A stretch of DNA of 64,000 nucleotides from Limnohabitans sp. (GCF_023910625.1 NZ_JAAVVW010000003.1:1612001-1676000); one strand, 5' to 3'; positions 9,612 through 19,414 are shown, numbered from the stretch's first letter. Numbers and translations: made by a program. Notes: generated by a model from the sequence alone, not told the origin.

Positions 9612-9618
9612 AGTCCCC
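9595..9618 (-). promoter_or_regulatory. Hairpin enclosing the ubiJ start codon
   Basis: On the mRNA strand GGGGACT and AGTCCCC form a perfect 7-bp stem whose 10-base loop contains the ubiJ ATG. The only Shine-Dalgarno-like G run is inside the 5' arm, so the stem would hide it. Possible translational control of ubiJ; inference only. Confidence 0.4.
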
Positions 9619-9657
9619 GATTATTCCCGAAAGCACAGCCCCTTTTGGAGCCGCGAG

Positions 9658-10680
9658 TTATTGAAGGGCTTGCACTCCAGCAACCAGCCAGCCGCCGCCT
9701 TGCTTGGACTTGGTCATGTTCCAGACCTCGCGGAACGGGCTGGGGCCGGAAGATGCGTCTTCGCGGATCATGCCGTTGAATTCCACGCTGGCCATGTAGA
9801 CATCGGCCTGCTCTTCAATACCCAACAGCTGCGCATCGAGCATGACCACCTCGGTCTTGTTGGGTTGACCTGGGAACTGGGCTTCACGCTCGGCCAACTG
9901 GTTGCGGATCTCGACCACCATGGCGTCGGTCATCATGGCGCGCAGGGCAGAGATGTCCGAGCGGTCCCAGGCGTCCTGGAGCGTCACGAAATTGCGTTTG
10001 GCTGCGCTGACAAAGTTGTCGACATCAAAACCAGCAGGGATGCCCCAGGTTTGCGAGCCGCTCAAGGGGTCGCTGCTGTGGACGTTCAGGCCGGAGCCGA
10101 TGCCCGAACCGATCATGGAACCGGTGGACTGGGAGGCCGTTGAACCGTCAAATCGAGTGTTTTGGCTTTCCCAAGGGCGGGCGGAAGCATCGTTGCCCAC
10201 GTTGTTGGGACTGTACTGTTTGAAAGTGGCCGGGTTTTGAGATGATCCGCCGGCACCTTGGTAAGCCAAGCCACCCGACTGAGCCACGCCACCACGGCGG
10301 GCTCGCATGACCATGCCGATCACGGCAACCACTGCCACGCCAATCAACAAAGCCATCAAGATGTTGCCAAAGGCTTCACCCATGCCGAGTGAGCTGGCCA
10401 ACCAGGCCAAACCCAAGCCAGCGGCCAAGCCACCCAACATCGCGCCCCATGGGCGCTTGGGTGCGGCCGCAGCAGGGGCAGCACCGGGTTTGGCGGCATT
10501 GGCAGGAGCGGCGTTTTGCGCTGGTGCAGCCGGTGTTTGGGGTGCGGCATCGCGCTTGGTCACTTGGTTGGATTGCTGTCCGACAGACTTGCCGCCACCC
10601 ATGCGGCGTGCAGCCTCGGCGTTCAGACTGCCCAAGGCCATCACGCCAGCGAGCATCAGGGTAACAAGTTTGCTGTTCAT
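9658..10680 (-). CDS. Tim44-like domain protein
   Basis: Membrane or exported protein of 340 aa. Residues 1-23 form a signal-like hydrophobic segment ending AEAARRMGGG. A Pro/Ala-rich linker follows, then two hydrophobic stretches (about residues 80-125, GLAAGLGLAWLASSLG and LLIGVAVVAVIGMVM). The C-terminal part, about residues 210-340, matches the bacterial Tim44-like fold: FDVDNFVSAAKRNFVTLQDAWDRSD...LRAMMTDAM...GGWLVAGVQ. Bacterial members have no proven function; mitochondrial Tim44 acts in protein import. Lies between ubiE and ubiJ in Comamonadaceae genomes. Confidence 0.82.
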   Translation of the reverse strand: MNSKLVTLMLAGVMALGSLNAEAARRMGGGKSVGQQSNQVTKRDAAPQTPAAPAQNAAPANAAKPGAAPAAAAPKRPWGAMLGGLAAGLGLAWLASSLGMGEAFGNILMALLIGVAVVAVIGMVMRARRGGVAQSGGLAYQGAGGSSQNPATFKQYSPNNVGNDASARPWESQNTRFDGSTASQSTGSMIGSGIGSGLNVHSSDPLSGSQTWGIPAGFDVDNFVSAAKRNFVTLQDAWDRSDISALRAMMTDAMVVEIRNQLAEREAQFPGQPNKTEVVMLDAQLLGIEEQADVYMASVEFNGMIREDASSGPSPFREVWNMTKSKQGGGWLVAGVQALQ

Positions 10681-10715
10681 GGTGTCTCCATCTCAGTAAA
10701 TTCAGTTTTCAGGCG

Positions 10716-11447
10716 TCAACATTTGATGCCCAAATGCAAGGCTACCACCCCCGCAGACAAATTGTGAAAATCCACATGACCAAATCCGGCATTTTTCATA
10801 AGGGTTTTCAGCTCTTGCTGCCCAGGGTGCATCCGGATCGATTCGGCCAGGTAACGGTAACTGTCGGCATCGCCCGCCACCAGCTTGCCCAAATTGGGCA
10901 GGATCTTGAAGCTGTACCAGTCGTAGGCTTTTTCAAGGGGCTTGGCCACCTTGGAAAACTCCAGCACCAGCAACTTGCCCCCCGGCTTGAGCACGCGGCA
11001 CATCTCTTTGAGCGCCACGTCCTTGTGCGTCATGTTGCGCAGGCCAAAGGCCACGCTGACCACGTTGAAGTGGCCATCTGGAAAGGGCAGCTTCTCGGCA
11101 TCGCACACCAGCGTGGCCAAGGCCAAGCCGTGGTCGACCAGGCGGTCACGCCCGGTGGAGAGCATGGCTTCGTTGATGTCGGTGTGCACCACGCGGCCGG
11201 TGGCACCCACCTTTTTGGCAAACGCCATGGCCAAGTCACCCGTGCCACCTGCAATGTCCAGCACCTGATCGCCCTCTTTGAGGTTGGCCACTTGCACGGT
11301 GTAAGCCTTCCAGACGCGGTGCAGGCCCATGGACATCAGGTCGTTCATCACGTCATATTTGGACGCGACCGAGTCGAACACGCCGCGCACGTGCTTGGCT
11401 TTTTCGGTCTCGTCGACGGTTTTGAAACCGAAGTGGGTACTGCTCAT
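10716..11447 (-). CDS. ubiE: Ubiquinone/menaquinone C-methyltransferase UbiE
   Basis: SAM-dependent methyltransferase acting on the demethoxy-quinone ring, 243 aa. SAM-binding motif [13 protein letters not shown], UbiE signature [17 protein letters not shown], and a second family block [24 protein letters not shown] are all present. The start at 11447 follows a GAGGTGA ribosome-binding site; the frame remains open 12 codons farther upstream into the DUF971 gene but those residues do not match the family. First of the ubi genes in this leftward cluster (ubiE, Tim44-like, ubiJ, ubiB). Confidence 0.95.
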   Translation of the reverse strand: MSSTHFGFKTVDETEKAKHVRGVFDSVASKYDVMNDLMSMGLHRVWKAYTVQVANLKEGDQVLDIAGGTGDLAMAFAKKVGATGRVVHTDINEAMLSTGRDRLVDHGLALATLVCDAEKLPFPDGHFNVVSVAFGLRNMTHKDVALKEMCRVLKPGGKLLVLEFSKVAKPLEKAYDWYSFKILPNLGKLVAGDADSYRYLAESIRMHPGQQELKTLMKNAGFGHVDFHNLSAGVVALHLGIKC

Positions 11448-11457
11448 GTTCGTCACC

Positions 11458-11877
11458 TCAATGCTTGTGACCGCAACTGCCACCCGCTGAGGCTTCGATC
11501 ATGGGCGCGTCCCGGCTCATGCCCGCGGCTTGCAGGCGGTCTTCGTACTGTTTCCAGAGAGCGGCCTCTTGGTCGCCCAGAAAGTACAGGTATTCCCAGG
11601 TGAACAGGCCCGATTCGTGCCCATCCGTGAAGGTGGGTTTCACGGCGTAATTGCCCACAGGCTCGATCTCGGCAATGCCGACCTCGCGCTTGCCGGTCTG
11701 CAGCACTTCCTGGCCGGGGCCATGGCCTTGCACCTCGGCCGAGGGCGAATACACGCGCATCAACTCAAACGGGATGCGGAACTGCGCCCCGTCGGAAAAC
11801 CCGATCTCCAGCACCCGGGTCTGACCGTGCAGGGTCAGCGACTCGGGGTGGGGCATGTCTTTTTTCAATCCGGCCAT
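11458..11877 (-). CDS. DUF971 domain protein (gamma-butyrobetaine hydroxylase-like N-terminal fold)
   Basis: Cytoplasmic protein of 139 aa. The DUF971 core runs from [18 protein letters not shown] through [17 protein letters not shown] to [28 protein letters not shown] (parts only). The C-terminus GGSCGHKH may bind metal. Homologues are regularly placed directly upstream of ubiE in betaproteobacteria, as here with an 10-base gap. Function not established; related modules occur in Fe-S cluster proteins. Confidence 0.85.
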   Translation of the reverse strand: MAGLKKDMPHPESLTLHGQTRVLEIGFSDGAQFRIPFELMRVYSPSAEVQGHGPGQEVLQTGKREVGIAEIEPVGNYAVKPTFTDGHESGLFTWEYLYFLGDQEAALWKQYEDRLQAAGMSRDAPMIEASAGGSCGHKH

Positions 11878-11918
11878 CTTTTGCTTTCGAAATCTTGCTG
11901 TCGGGTTGCGCGTTGGGC

Positions 11919-13796
11919 TTACACCAGCACGCGCTCAATGCCGCCTGCGTTGGCAGCGCTCACGTATTCGGGCATCCAGTTCTCGCCCAGGATGTGTTTG
12001 GCCATCTCGACCACGATGTAGTCGGCTTCGAGCAGACCGTTTTGCAGGTCGTCTTGGTAGCGGTTCAAGCCCATCAGACAGCTCGGGCAAGAGGTGAGAA
12101 TTTTGATGTTCTCGTCTGCTTTGACCGCGCCCGATTGACGCAAAGCGACCTCGCCTTTGCGAATTTCTTCTTCTTTGCGAAAGCGAATCTGTGTGGAGAT
12201 ATCAGGGCGTGACGTGGCCAAACCACCGCTTTCACCACAGCAGCGACTGCTCTCCATCACACCATCGCCCAACAATGCTGTGACAGTTTTCATGGGCGCT
12301 TGCAACTTCATCGGGCTGTGGCAAGGGTCGTGGTAGAGGTACGCGCCTTGGGATTCGAGCTTGATGCCTTTTTCGAGCAGGTACTCGTGAATGTCCACGA
12401 TGCGGCAGCCCGGGAAAATCTTGTCGAACTCGTAGCCCTGCAGCTGGTCGTAGCAGGTGCCGCAGCTGACCACCACCGTCTTGATGTCGAGGTAGTTGAG
12501 CGTGTTGGCCACGCGGTGGAACAGCACCCGGTTGTCGGTGATGATTTTTTCGGCCTTGTCGAACTGACCCGAACCCTTTTGCGGGTAACCGCAGCACAGG
12601 TAGCCCGGTGGCAACACCGTTTGCACGCCCGCATGCCACAGCATGGCCTGCGTCGCCAAGCCCACTTGGCTGAACAGGCGCTCGGAGCCGCAGCCGGGGA
12701 AGTAAAACACCGCCTCGGTCTCCGCACTCGTGGTTTTAGGGTCACGGATGATCGGCACGAAGTCTTTGTCTTCGATGTCGAGCAAAGCACGAGCGCCCTT
12801 CTTGGGCAGGCCCCCAGGCATTTTCTTGTTGATGAAGTGAATCACCTGCTCCTTAATCGGCGGTTGTCCCACAGACGCTGGAGGTGCCTTGGTTTGCTGA
12901 CGTGCAAAAACATTCAACACGCGGTTGCCAAAGCGTTGCGCCTTGAAACTGATTTTGGTCAACGCCTGACCCAACGCAATGGCGTTCGGACTGGCGGTAC
13001 CAATGAACCAAGACTGAAACTCCGCCGCTGGCCGGAAGCTCTTTTGCCCCATCTTGCGCAGCAGGTTGCGCATGTTCATCGACACTTCGCCAAAGTCGAT
13101 GTTCACCGGGCAAGGCGTCAGGCACTTGTGGCAAACAGTGCAGTGATCGGCCACGTCTTCGAACTCTTGCCAGTGCTTGATGGAGATGCCCCTGCGCGTC
13201 TGCTCCTCGTACAGAAAGGCCTCGACCAGCAATGACGTGGCCAAGATTTTGTTGCGCGGGCTGTAGAGCAAATTGGCACGCGGCACATGCGTGGCGCACA
13301 CGGGTTTGCACTTGCCGCAGCGCAAGCAGTCTTTCACGCTGGCAGCGATCTCACCTATGTCCGACTGCTGCATGATCAGCGACTCGTGGCCCATCAGGCC
13401 AAAGCTGGGGGTGTAGGCGTGCGTCAGGTCGGCCGCGTGCACATCGTCACCCAAGCCCGTGAGGGCTGCGCCGCGCAGCAGCTTGCCTTTGTTGAAGCGC
13501 CCTTGCGGGTCCACTTTGGCTTTGTAGGCGGTGAAGTTGGCCAACTCGGCGTCGGTCAAAAACTCCAGCTTGGTGATGCCAATGCCATGCTCGCCCGAGA
13601 TGACACCGTCAAGACTGCGCGCCAGCACCATGATGCGGGCCACCGCTTCGTGCGCGGTTTGCAGCATCTCGTAGTTGTCGGAGTTGACCGGAATGTTGGT
13701 GTGCACATTGCCGTCACCGGCATGCATGTGCAGCGCCACCCACACGCGGCCCTTGAGCACGCGCTGGTGAATGGCCGTGACCTCGTTCAGTAATCG
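11919..13796 (-). pseudogene. FAD-linked oxidase with DUF3683, C-terminal portion after a frameshift
   Basis: This is the second part of one large oxidoreductase whose first part is at 13787-15796. Homology resumes in this frame at about 13793 with [10 protein letters not shown], continues through the end of the FAD-oxidase fold (HMHAGDGNVHTN, SGEHGIGITKLEF), then two [4Fe-4S] ferredoxin motifs, CLRCGKCKPVCATHVP and CTVCHKCLTPCPVNID. It ends with cysteine-rich CCG domains (CCGYPQKGSGQ, CGTCYDQL, CCGESGG) like those of GlpC/LldE heterodisulfide-reductase-type subunits. No good start codon exists near the homology boundary, so separate translation of this piece is unlikely unless ribosomes shift. 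The frame is open further upstream to 13925, but that part is not homologous. Confidence 0.8.
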
Positions 13797-15796
13797 GCAG
13801 GAAAGGCCGAGCCCGAGAAGATGTTCTGGAAAGCCGGACGGATTTGCGTCTTCCAGCTGGCACGCAAAGTGTGCTCTTGCAGCTGGGGGAACAGCGCATC
13901 GACTTGCGTGAGCCAGCCTTGCCACTGCGCCTGCACCTCGCGCACCACGGCCAGGGCTTGCGCCACACGGTCTTCGAGTAACTCGGCAGACGGGATGTCG
14001 TTGGCATCGTCTTGCTTGCCCAAAGGCAGGTTGCCACGCTCCAAAAAGGCTTCGATTTCACGGCACAGCTTGAGCTTGTTGCGCAGCGACAGCTCAATGT
14101 TGATGCGCTCGATGCCGTCGGTGTACTCGGCCATGCGCGGCAAGGGGATCACCACGTCTTCGTTGACCTTGAAGGCGTTGGTGTGGCGCGAAATGGCCGC
14201 TGTTTTCTTGCGGTCCAACCAGAACTTTTTACGCGCTTCGGGGCTGATGGCAATGAAGCCTTCGCCGCTGCGCGAGTTGGCGATGCGCACGATCTCGGAC
14301 GTGGCTTTGGCCACGTCGTCGGCATTGTCACCGGCGATGTCGCCGATCAAGACCATCTTGGGGAAGCCGCCGCGCTTGGACTTGGTGGAGTAACCCACCG
14401 CCCGCAAATAGCGGTCGTCCAGATGCTCCAGACCCGCCATCACGGTGCCGGTGCGCTTTTGCTCGGCAAACATGAAGTCCTTGATCTCGACGATGCTGGG
14501 CACCGCCTCGCGGGCGTGGCCAAAGAACTCCATGCACACGGTGCGGGTGTGCGTGGGCATGCGGTGCATCACCCAGCGGGCGCTGGTGATCAGGCCGTCG
14601 CAGCCTTCTTTTTGCACACCCGGCAAACCGCTCAGGAACTTGTCGGTCACGTCCTTGCCCAGGCCTTCTTTGCGGAAGGTTTTGCCGGGGATGACCAGGG
14701 TTTCGGTGCGGATCGGGGTTTTGCCGTCGGCCTTGAAGTAGCGCAGCTCAAACGTGGCCACTTCGGCATCGTGGATTTTGCCCATGTTGTGGTCCATGCG
14801 GACCACATCCAGCCATTCGGCGTCGGGGGTGACCATGCGCCAGCTGGCCAGGTTGTCCAGCGCCGTGCCCCAGAGCACGGCTTTTTTGCCGCCCGCGTTC
14901 ATGGCGATGTTGCCGCCAATGCAAGAAGCTTCTGCAGAGGTCGGGTCCACCGCAAACACAAAACCGCCGCGCTCAGCCGCATCGGCCACGCGCTGGGTGA
15001 CCACCCCGGCTTCGGTCCAGATGGTGGGAATCGGGTGGGCCACGCCGGGCAGATCGAACATCTCGACCTCGGTCATGGCTTCGAGTTTCTCGGTGTTCAT
15101 CACCGCGCTCTTCCAGGTCAAGGGAATAGCGCCGCCGGTGTAGCCCGTGCCGCCGCCCCGGGGCACGATGGTCAGGCCCAGGTCGATACAGCCCTTGACC
15201 AGACCCGCCATTTCTTCTTCGGAGTCAGGTGTCAGGACCACAAAGGGGTATTCCACGCGCCAGTCGGTCGCGTCGGTCACGTGGCTCACACGCGAGAGGC
15301 CATCGAATTTGATGTTGTCCTTGGCCGTGAGTCGGCCCAAAGTCTTTTGCACCTGGCTGCGCAGCTTGGCCATGCGGCCAAAGCGCTCATTGAACTGCGT
15401 CACGGCCTGGGTGGCCATGGCCAACAGTTGGCCGACCAAGGCGTCGCGGGCGGCGTCCACGCTGGGGGTGCGGCGCTTTTGCACCTCGCCCAGGCGATGC
15501 TGCAAGGCTTCCACCAGCAGTTTGCGGCGGGCCGGGTTGTCCAGCAGGTCGTCCTGCAGATAAGGGTTGCGCTCCACCACCCAGATGTCGCCCAACACTT
15601 CGTACAGCATGCGGGCAGAGCGGCCCGTGCCGCGCTCCTGGCGCAACTGGTTCAGCAGATCCCAAGCCGACTCGCCCAGCAAGCGCAGCACGATTTCGCG
15701 GTCTGAAAAGCTGGTGTAGTTGTAAGGAATCTCGCGCAAGCGCGGCGCATCGGCGTCGGCTTGCATCAAATGTTGGAGCGTGGTGGGAGCATTCAT
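13787..15796 (-). pseudogene. FAD-linked oxidase with DUF3683, N-terminal portion ending at the frameshift
   Basis: First part of a very large (about 1290 aa when restored) D-lactate/glycolate-type oxidase. Residues 17-100 form the DUF3683 domain ([16 protein letters not shown]), followed by a PCMH-type FAD-binding domain with [19 protein letters not shown] and [20 protein letters not shown]. It then enters the FAD-oxidase C-terminal domain, and stops at TGA 13789-13787 just after SGSAF. Inserting one T in GATTACTG (13792-13793) gives GAT-TTA-CTG and joins the frame cleanly to [10 protein letters not shown]. So one base has been lost, by mutation or by sequencing error. Everything on both sides is well conserved, which favours a recent event or an error. 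Confidence 0.85.
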
Positions 15797-15955
15797 GGGG
15801 GGTGCACGGTCAAAGGCGTGGGTGAAAACGCGTTCAGCCAGACCTGGACGGAGGCGTCAAACCGGCTGAGAACAGATGTTACCGCAGTGCAGCAAACACG
15901 CGCCGGGGGTGGGGACACCTGTCACGCAGGGGTCTGGACTCATGGAAAGTCCGGG
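15797..15955. other. Intergenic region between the divergent oxidase gene and the ugp cluster
   Basis: No gene seen. Together with 15956-16098 it makes a 300-base divergent spacer; only the promoter at 15956-15984 and a 12-base tandem repeat (TTGGACACCCC twice, 16033-16055) stand out. Confidence 0.4.
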
Positions 15956-15984
15956 TTGTCACGGATCTTTCACAGGGTTTTAAT
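15956..15984 (+). promoter_or_regulatory. Sigma-70-type promoter for ugpB
   Basis: TTGTCA at 15956-15961 and TTTAAT at 15979-15984 are separated by exactly 17 bases. It faces the ugp cluster and would give a leader of roughly 105 bases before the ugpB ribosome-binding site. Confidence 0.55.
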
Positions 15985-16098
15985 CAGCAATACCTTTGAA
16001 TCAGACCCAATACAAGGCGATGGCCTTCAAGCTTGGACACCCCATTGGACACCCCAAGCGGTCGATTCATTCTTGTTTTACCCCTATCAGGAGCCCGC

Positions 16099-17403
16099 AC
16101 GAAACTCAAACTCTCGATCACCGCCCTGGCCTTGGGCCTGGCCAGTCTGTCGGCCCAAGCCCAAACCGAAATTCAATGGTGGCACTCCATGGGCGGCGCC
16201 TTGGGCGAATGGGTCAACGACCACGCCAAAGACTTCAATGCCAGTCAGACACAGTACAAAGTTGTGCCCACGTTCAAGGGCAGCTACGACGAATCCATGA
16301 CGGCGGCCATCGCCGCCTTCCGTGCGGGCAACGCCCCGCACATTCTGCAGGTGTTTGAAGTGGGCACCGCCACCATGATGGCCAGCAAAGGCGCCATCGT
16401 GCCTGTAGGCAAAGTGATGGCTGACGCTGGCGTCAAGTTCGAGCCTAAAAACTACGTGCCTGCAGTAGCTGGCTACTACACGGCCCCTAACGGCCAGATG
16501 CTGAGCTTTCCTTTCAACAGTTCCACCACGGTCTTTCACTACAACAAAGATGCCTTCAAGGCTGCGGGCCTTGACACTGAAAAACCACCCAAAACCTGGC
16601 CTGAAGTCGCGCTGGCGGCTGCCAAGCTCAAGGCCTCGGGTCACAAGTGCCCTTTCACCACCAGCTGGGTGAGCTGGACACAGCTCGAGAGCTTCTCGGC
16701 CTGGCACAACACCGAATTCGCCACCAAGGGCAACGGCATGCGCGGCATCGACGCCCGTCTGAACTTCAACAGCCCCTTGCATGTGCGCCACATCGAGAAC
16801 CTGGCCAACATGTCCAAAACCGGCTTGTTTGTTTATAAGGGCCGGGGCAACGCGGCCGATGCGGTGTTTGTGTCTGGCGAATGCGCCATGACCACGGGTA
16901 GCTCTGCGCTGTATGGCAACATCAAGCGCAACGCCAAGTTCGCCAGTGGCATCAGCACCTTGCCTTACTACCCCGATGTGACCGGTGCGCCGCAAAACAC
17001 CGTGATTGGCGGCGCCAGCCTTTGGGTGATGTCGGGCAAGAAGGCCGAGGAATACAAGGGCGTGGCCCAGTTCTTCGCCCACCTGTCCAAGCCCGAAGTC
17101 GATGCCCGCAGCCACCAGCGTACGGGCTACCTGCCTTTGACACCCGCCTCGTTTGAAATGACCGAGAAATCGGGCTTCTACAAGCAAAACCCTGGCACCG
17201 ATGTGTCGGTGGAGCAGATGATCCGCAAGACCACTGAAAAGTCACGCGGCATCCGCTTGGGCAACTTTGTGCAGATCCGCACCATCAACGACGAAGAGCT
17301 CGAACAGGTCTGGGCTGGTAAAAAAGGCCCCAAAGAAGCGCTGGACGCCGCGGTCAAGCGTGGCAACGAGCAACTCGAGCGCTTCCAAAAAGCCAACAAG
17401 TGA
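16099..17403 (+). CDS. ugpB: sn-Glycerol-3-phosphate ABC transporter substrate-binding protein UgpB (ACG at expected start)
   Basis: Periplasmic binding protein that captures glycerol-3-phosphate or its diesters for the UgpAEC importer; about 434 aa. A Sec signal peptide KLKLSITALALGLASLSAQA precedes mature TEIQWWHSMGGALGEWVN, a UgpB hallmark. The late block GNFVQIRTINDEELEQVWAG is also typical. An ideal AGGAG ribosome-binding site lies at 16089-16093, but five bases later, where ATG-AAA-CTC is expected, the codon is ACG (16099-16101). The only earlier in-frame start is TTG at 16033, in a direct repeat with no ribosome-binding site, and it would add 22 residues before the signal peptide. Either ACG is used weakly or the base is wrong. 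Followed by a terminator-like stem. Confidence 0.85.
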   Translation, partial: TKLKLSITALALGLASLSAQAQTEIQWWHSMGGALGEWVNDHAKDFNASQTQYKVVPTFKGSYDESMTAAIAAFRAGNAPHILQVFEVGTATMMASKGAIVPVGKVMADAGVKFEPKNYVPAVAGYYTAPNGQMLSFPFNSSTTVFHYNKDAFKAAGLDTEKPPKTWPEVALAAAKLKASGHKCPFTTSWVSWTQLESFSAWHNTEFATKGNGMRGIDARLNFNSPLHVRHIENLANMSKTGLFVYKGRGNAADAVFVSGECAMTTGSSALYGNIKRNAKFASGISTLPYYPDVTGAPQNTVIGGASLWVMSGKKAEEYKGVAQFFAHLSKPEVDARSHQRTGYLPLTPASFEMTEKSGFYKQNPGTDVSVEQMIRKTTEKSRGIRLGNFVQIRTINDEELEQVWAGKKGPKEALDAAVKRGNEQLERFQKANK

Positions 17404-17440
17404 GTGTTGAACCCGGGCAGGTTGCCCAGGTTTTGTCTTG

Positions 17441-17469
17441 AAAACAGGGGCCACGCGCCCCTGTTTTTT
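17441..17469 (+). terminator. Terminator-like stem between ugpB and ugpA
   Basis: AAAACAGGGGC pairs perfectly (11 bp) with GCCCCTGTTTT around a 5-base loop and runs into more T. In binding-protein transport operons such stems let the receptor be made in excess over the permease, which probably applies here. Confidence 0.8.
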
Positions 17470-17501
17470 GAGCTTTTGTGGCTCGCCTAAACTCTGCCCC
17501 T

Positions 17502-18385
17502 ATGGAAAAACGCGTTCGATTCCAATCCCGATGGTTGCCCTGGCTGCTCATAGCGCCGCAAATGGCCATCGTGCTTGTTTTCTTTTTCTGGCCCGCCGGT
17601 CAGGCCTTGTACCAAAGTGTGTTGTCGCAAGACGCTTTTGGCCTGAGCACCGAATTTGTCGGCATGGAGAACTTCGAGCGCCTGTTTGCTGACAGCACTT
17701 ACCTCGAATCCTTCAAAACCACGGCTGTTTTTTCTTTGCTGGTGGCCGTTTGCGGCTTGGTCATTTCGCTTTTGCTGGCCGTCATGGCCGACCGCGTGCT
17801 CAAAGGCGCGGCCATCTACAAAACCTTGCTCATTTGGCCTTATGCGGTGGCCCCGGTGGTGGCGGGCGTGCTGTGGCTGTTCATGTTCGCTTCGCCCATG
17901 GGCGTCATCGCCTTTTATTTGCGCTCAGTGGGCATCGAGTGGAACCACCTGCTGGACTCTGGCCACGCCATGACCCTGATCGTGTTGGCCGCTGTGTGGA
18001 AACAGATTTCCTACAACTTCCTGTTCTTTTTGGCTGGGCTGCAGTCCATCCCCAAATCCCTGCTGGAGGCAGCGGCCATCGACGGAGCCAGCCCCTTGGC
18101 ACCGCTTTTGGACCATCGTGTTCCCGCTCTTGTCACCCACCACATTTTTTCCTCTTGGTCATCAACGTGGTCTACGCCTTTTTTGACACCTTCGGCATCA
18201 TCGACGCCACCACCCAAGGCGGCCCCGGCAAGGACACCGCCATCCTCGTCTACAAGGTCTATTACGACGGCTTCAAGGCGCTGGACATGGGCGGCTCGGC
18301 CGCGCAGTCGGTGATCCTGATGCTGATCGTGGTGGCGCTGACGGTGGTGCAGTTCCGTTTTGTCGAGAAAAAAGTCCAGTACTGA
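17502..18385 (+). pseudogene. ugpA: Glycerol-3-phosphate ABC transporter permease UgpA, broken by two one-base insertions
   Basis: Inner-membrane permease subunit of the UgpBAEC importer. The N-terminal two thirds, from MEKRVRFQSRWLPW to [11 protein letters not shown], read in one frame with six hydrophobic segments. Homology to the EAA loop then breaks. The expected continuation [26 protein letters not shown] is recovered only by removing one T from the TT at 18096-18097 and one T from the T6 run at 18145-18150. The C-terminal part [16 protein letters not shown]...[11 protein letters not shown] then follows in the shifted frame to 18385. Restored length is about 293 aa, normal for UgpA. Whether the lesions are biological or sequence errors cannot be told here. 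Confidence 0.85.
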
Positions 18386-18394
18386 GCCCGCCCC

Positions 18395-19253
18395 ATGATT
18401 GAAAAACGCCCCGGCCTCACGGTCTTGTCCCACCTGGTGCTGATCCTGGGGGTGGTGATCGTCGCCTTCCCGCTGTACCTCACCTTTAGTCGCCTCGACC
18501 CAAAGCGCCGACCGAGATCGCCCAATCGGTGCCCATGTCCATGTGGCCCTGGCAGCCACGCGCTGGAGACCTACAAAACCGCCTTGTTTGGCGGCGAAAC
18601 CAGCGCTGGCAGCCGCATCCCGGCGGCAGCGCCCATGATGTGGGTCAGCCTGGTCAGTGCGCTGGTGATTGCCATTGGCAAGATCGCCATTTCATTTGTT
18701 GTCGGCTTTTGCCATTGTGTATTTCCGCTTCCCCTTGCGCAATTTGGTGTTCTGGATGATTTTCGTCACCCTGATGCTGCCCGTCGAAGTGCGCATCGGC
18801 CCGACCTACGAAGTGGTCTCCAACCTGGGCATGCTCAACAGCTACGCGGGCCTGACGGTGCCGCTGATCGCCTCGGCCACGGCCACGTTTTTGTTCCGGC
18901 AGTTTTTTCTCACGGTGCCCGACGAGCTGGTGGAAGCTGCGCGCATGGACGGCGCGGGGCCGATGCGCTTTTTCATCGACATCTTGCTGCCGCTGACACG
19001 CACCTCGATCGCCGCCCTGTTCGTGATCCAGTTCATTTATGGCTGGAACCAATACCTGTGGCCGCTTCTGGTGACGACCAACGAAGACATGTACCCGGTG
19101 GTCATGGGCATCAAGCGCCTGATCGCGGGTGAGGCTTACACCGAATGGAACGTGGTCATGGCCACCGCCATCTTGGCCATGCTGCCCCCGGCGCTGGTCG
19201 TCATCCTGATGCAAAAATGGTTCGTCAAAGGCCTGGTTGATACGGAAAAATAA
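18395..19253 (+). pseudogene. ugpE: Glycerol-3-phosphate ABC transporter permease UgpE, broken by four one-base insertions
   Basis: Second permease subunit. It starts MIEKRPGLTVLSHLVLILG at 18395, nine bases after ugpA, and ends [11 protein letters not shown] at 19253, both like UgpE. Restoring the family sequence requires deleting an A near 18488 (LTF|VASTQSAD), a C near 18512 (SAD|EIAQSVPMSMW), a C near 18547-18549 (MW|PGSHALETY) and a T near 18695-18697 ([17 protein letters not shown]). From 18700 on the frame is clean and contains the EAA motif [18 protein letters not shown]. Six extra bases within 600 bp over ugpA and ugpE is a striking cluster. Confidence 0.83.
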
Positions 19254-19258
19254 ATACG

Positions 19259-19408
19259 CCGGGGACAGACCAACGCGAAGCGTTGCTCTGTCCTCGTCAA
19301 ATTAACAAGCCGGGGACAGACCCATGCGAAGCGTTGCTCTGTCCTCGTCAAATCAATAACCCGGAGACAGACCCATTTGAAGCGTTGCTCTGTCCTCGTC
19401 TGATCAAA
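19259..19408 (+). repeat. Three tandem 51-bp REP-like repeats between ugpE and ugpC
   Basis: Units start at 19259, 19310 and 19361, period exactly 51. Each begins CCGGGGACAGACC (CCGGAGACAGACC in the third), contains GAAGCGTTGC, and ends with TCTGTCCTCGTC, so each can fold with GGACAGA pairing to TCTGTCC. Because 51 is a multiple of three the repeats are open in the ugpC frame and encode a 17-residue repeat ([10 protein letters not shown]...), but this is probably not translated. The GGGGACAGACC core resembles REP-type elements linked to RAYT transposases; that link is from memory of such motifs, not tested. Confidence 0.85.
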
Positions 19409-19414
19409 AAACAT

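Noticed and set aside
14012-15706. 564-codon plus-strand open frame opposite the FAD oxidase
   Set aside because: Antisense shadow of the clear FAD-binding domains on the other strand.
19259-19408. Possible CRISPR array
   Set aside because: The 51-bp units abut directly with no variable spacers, and there are no cas genes.
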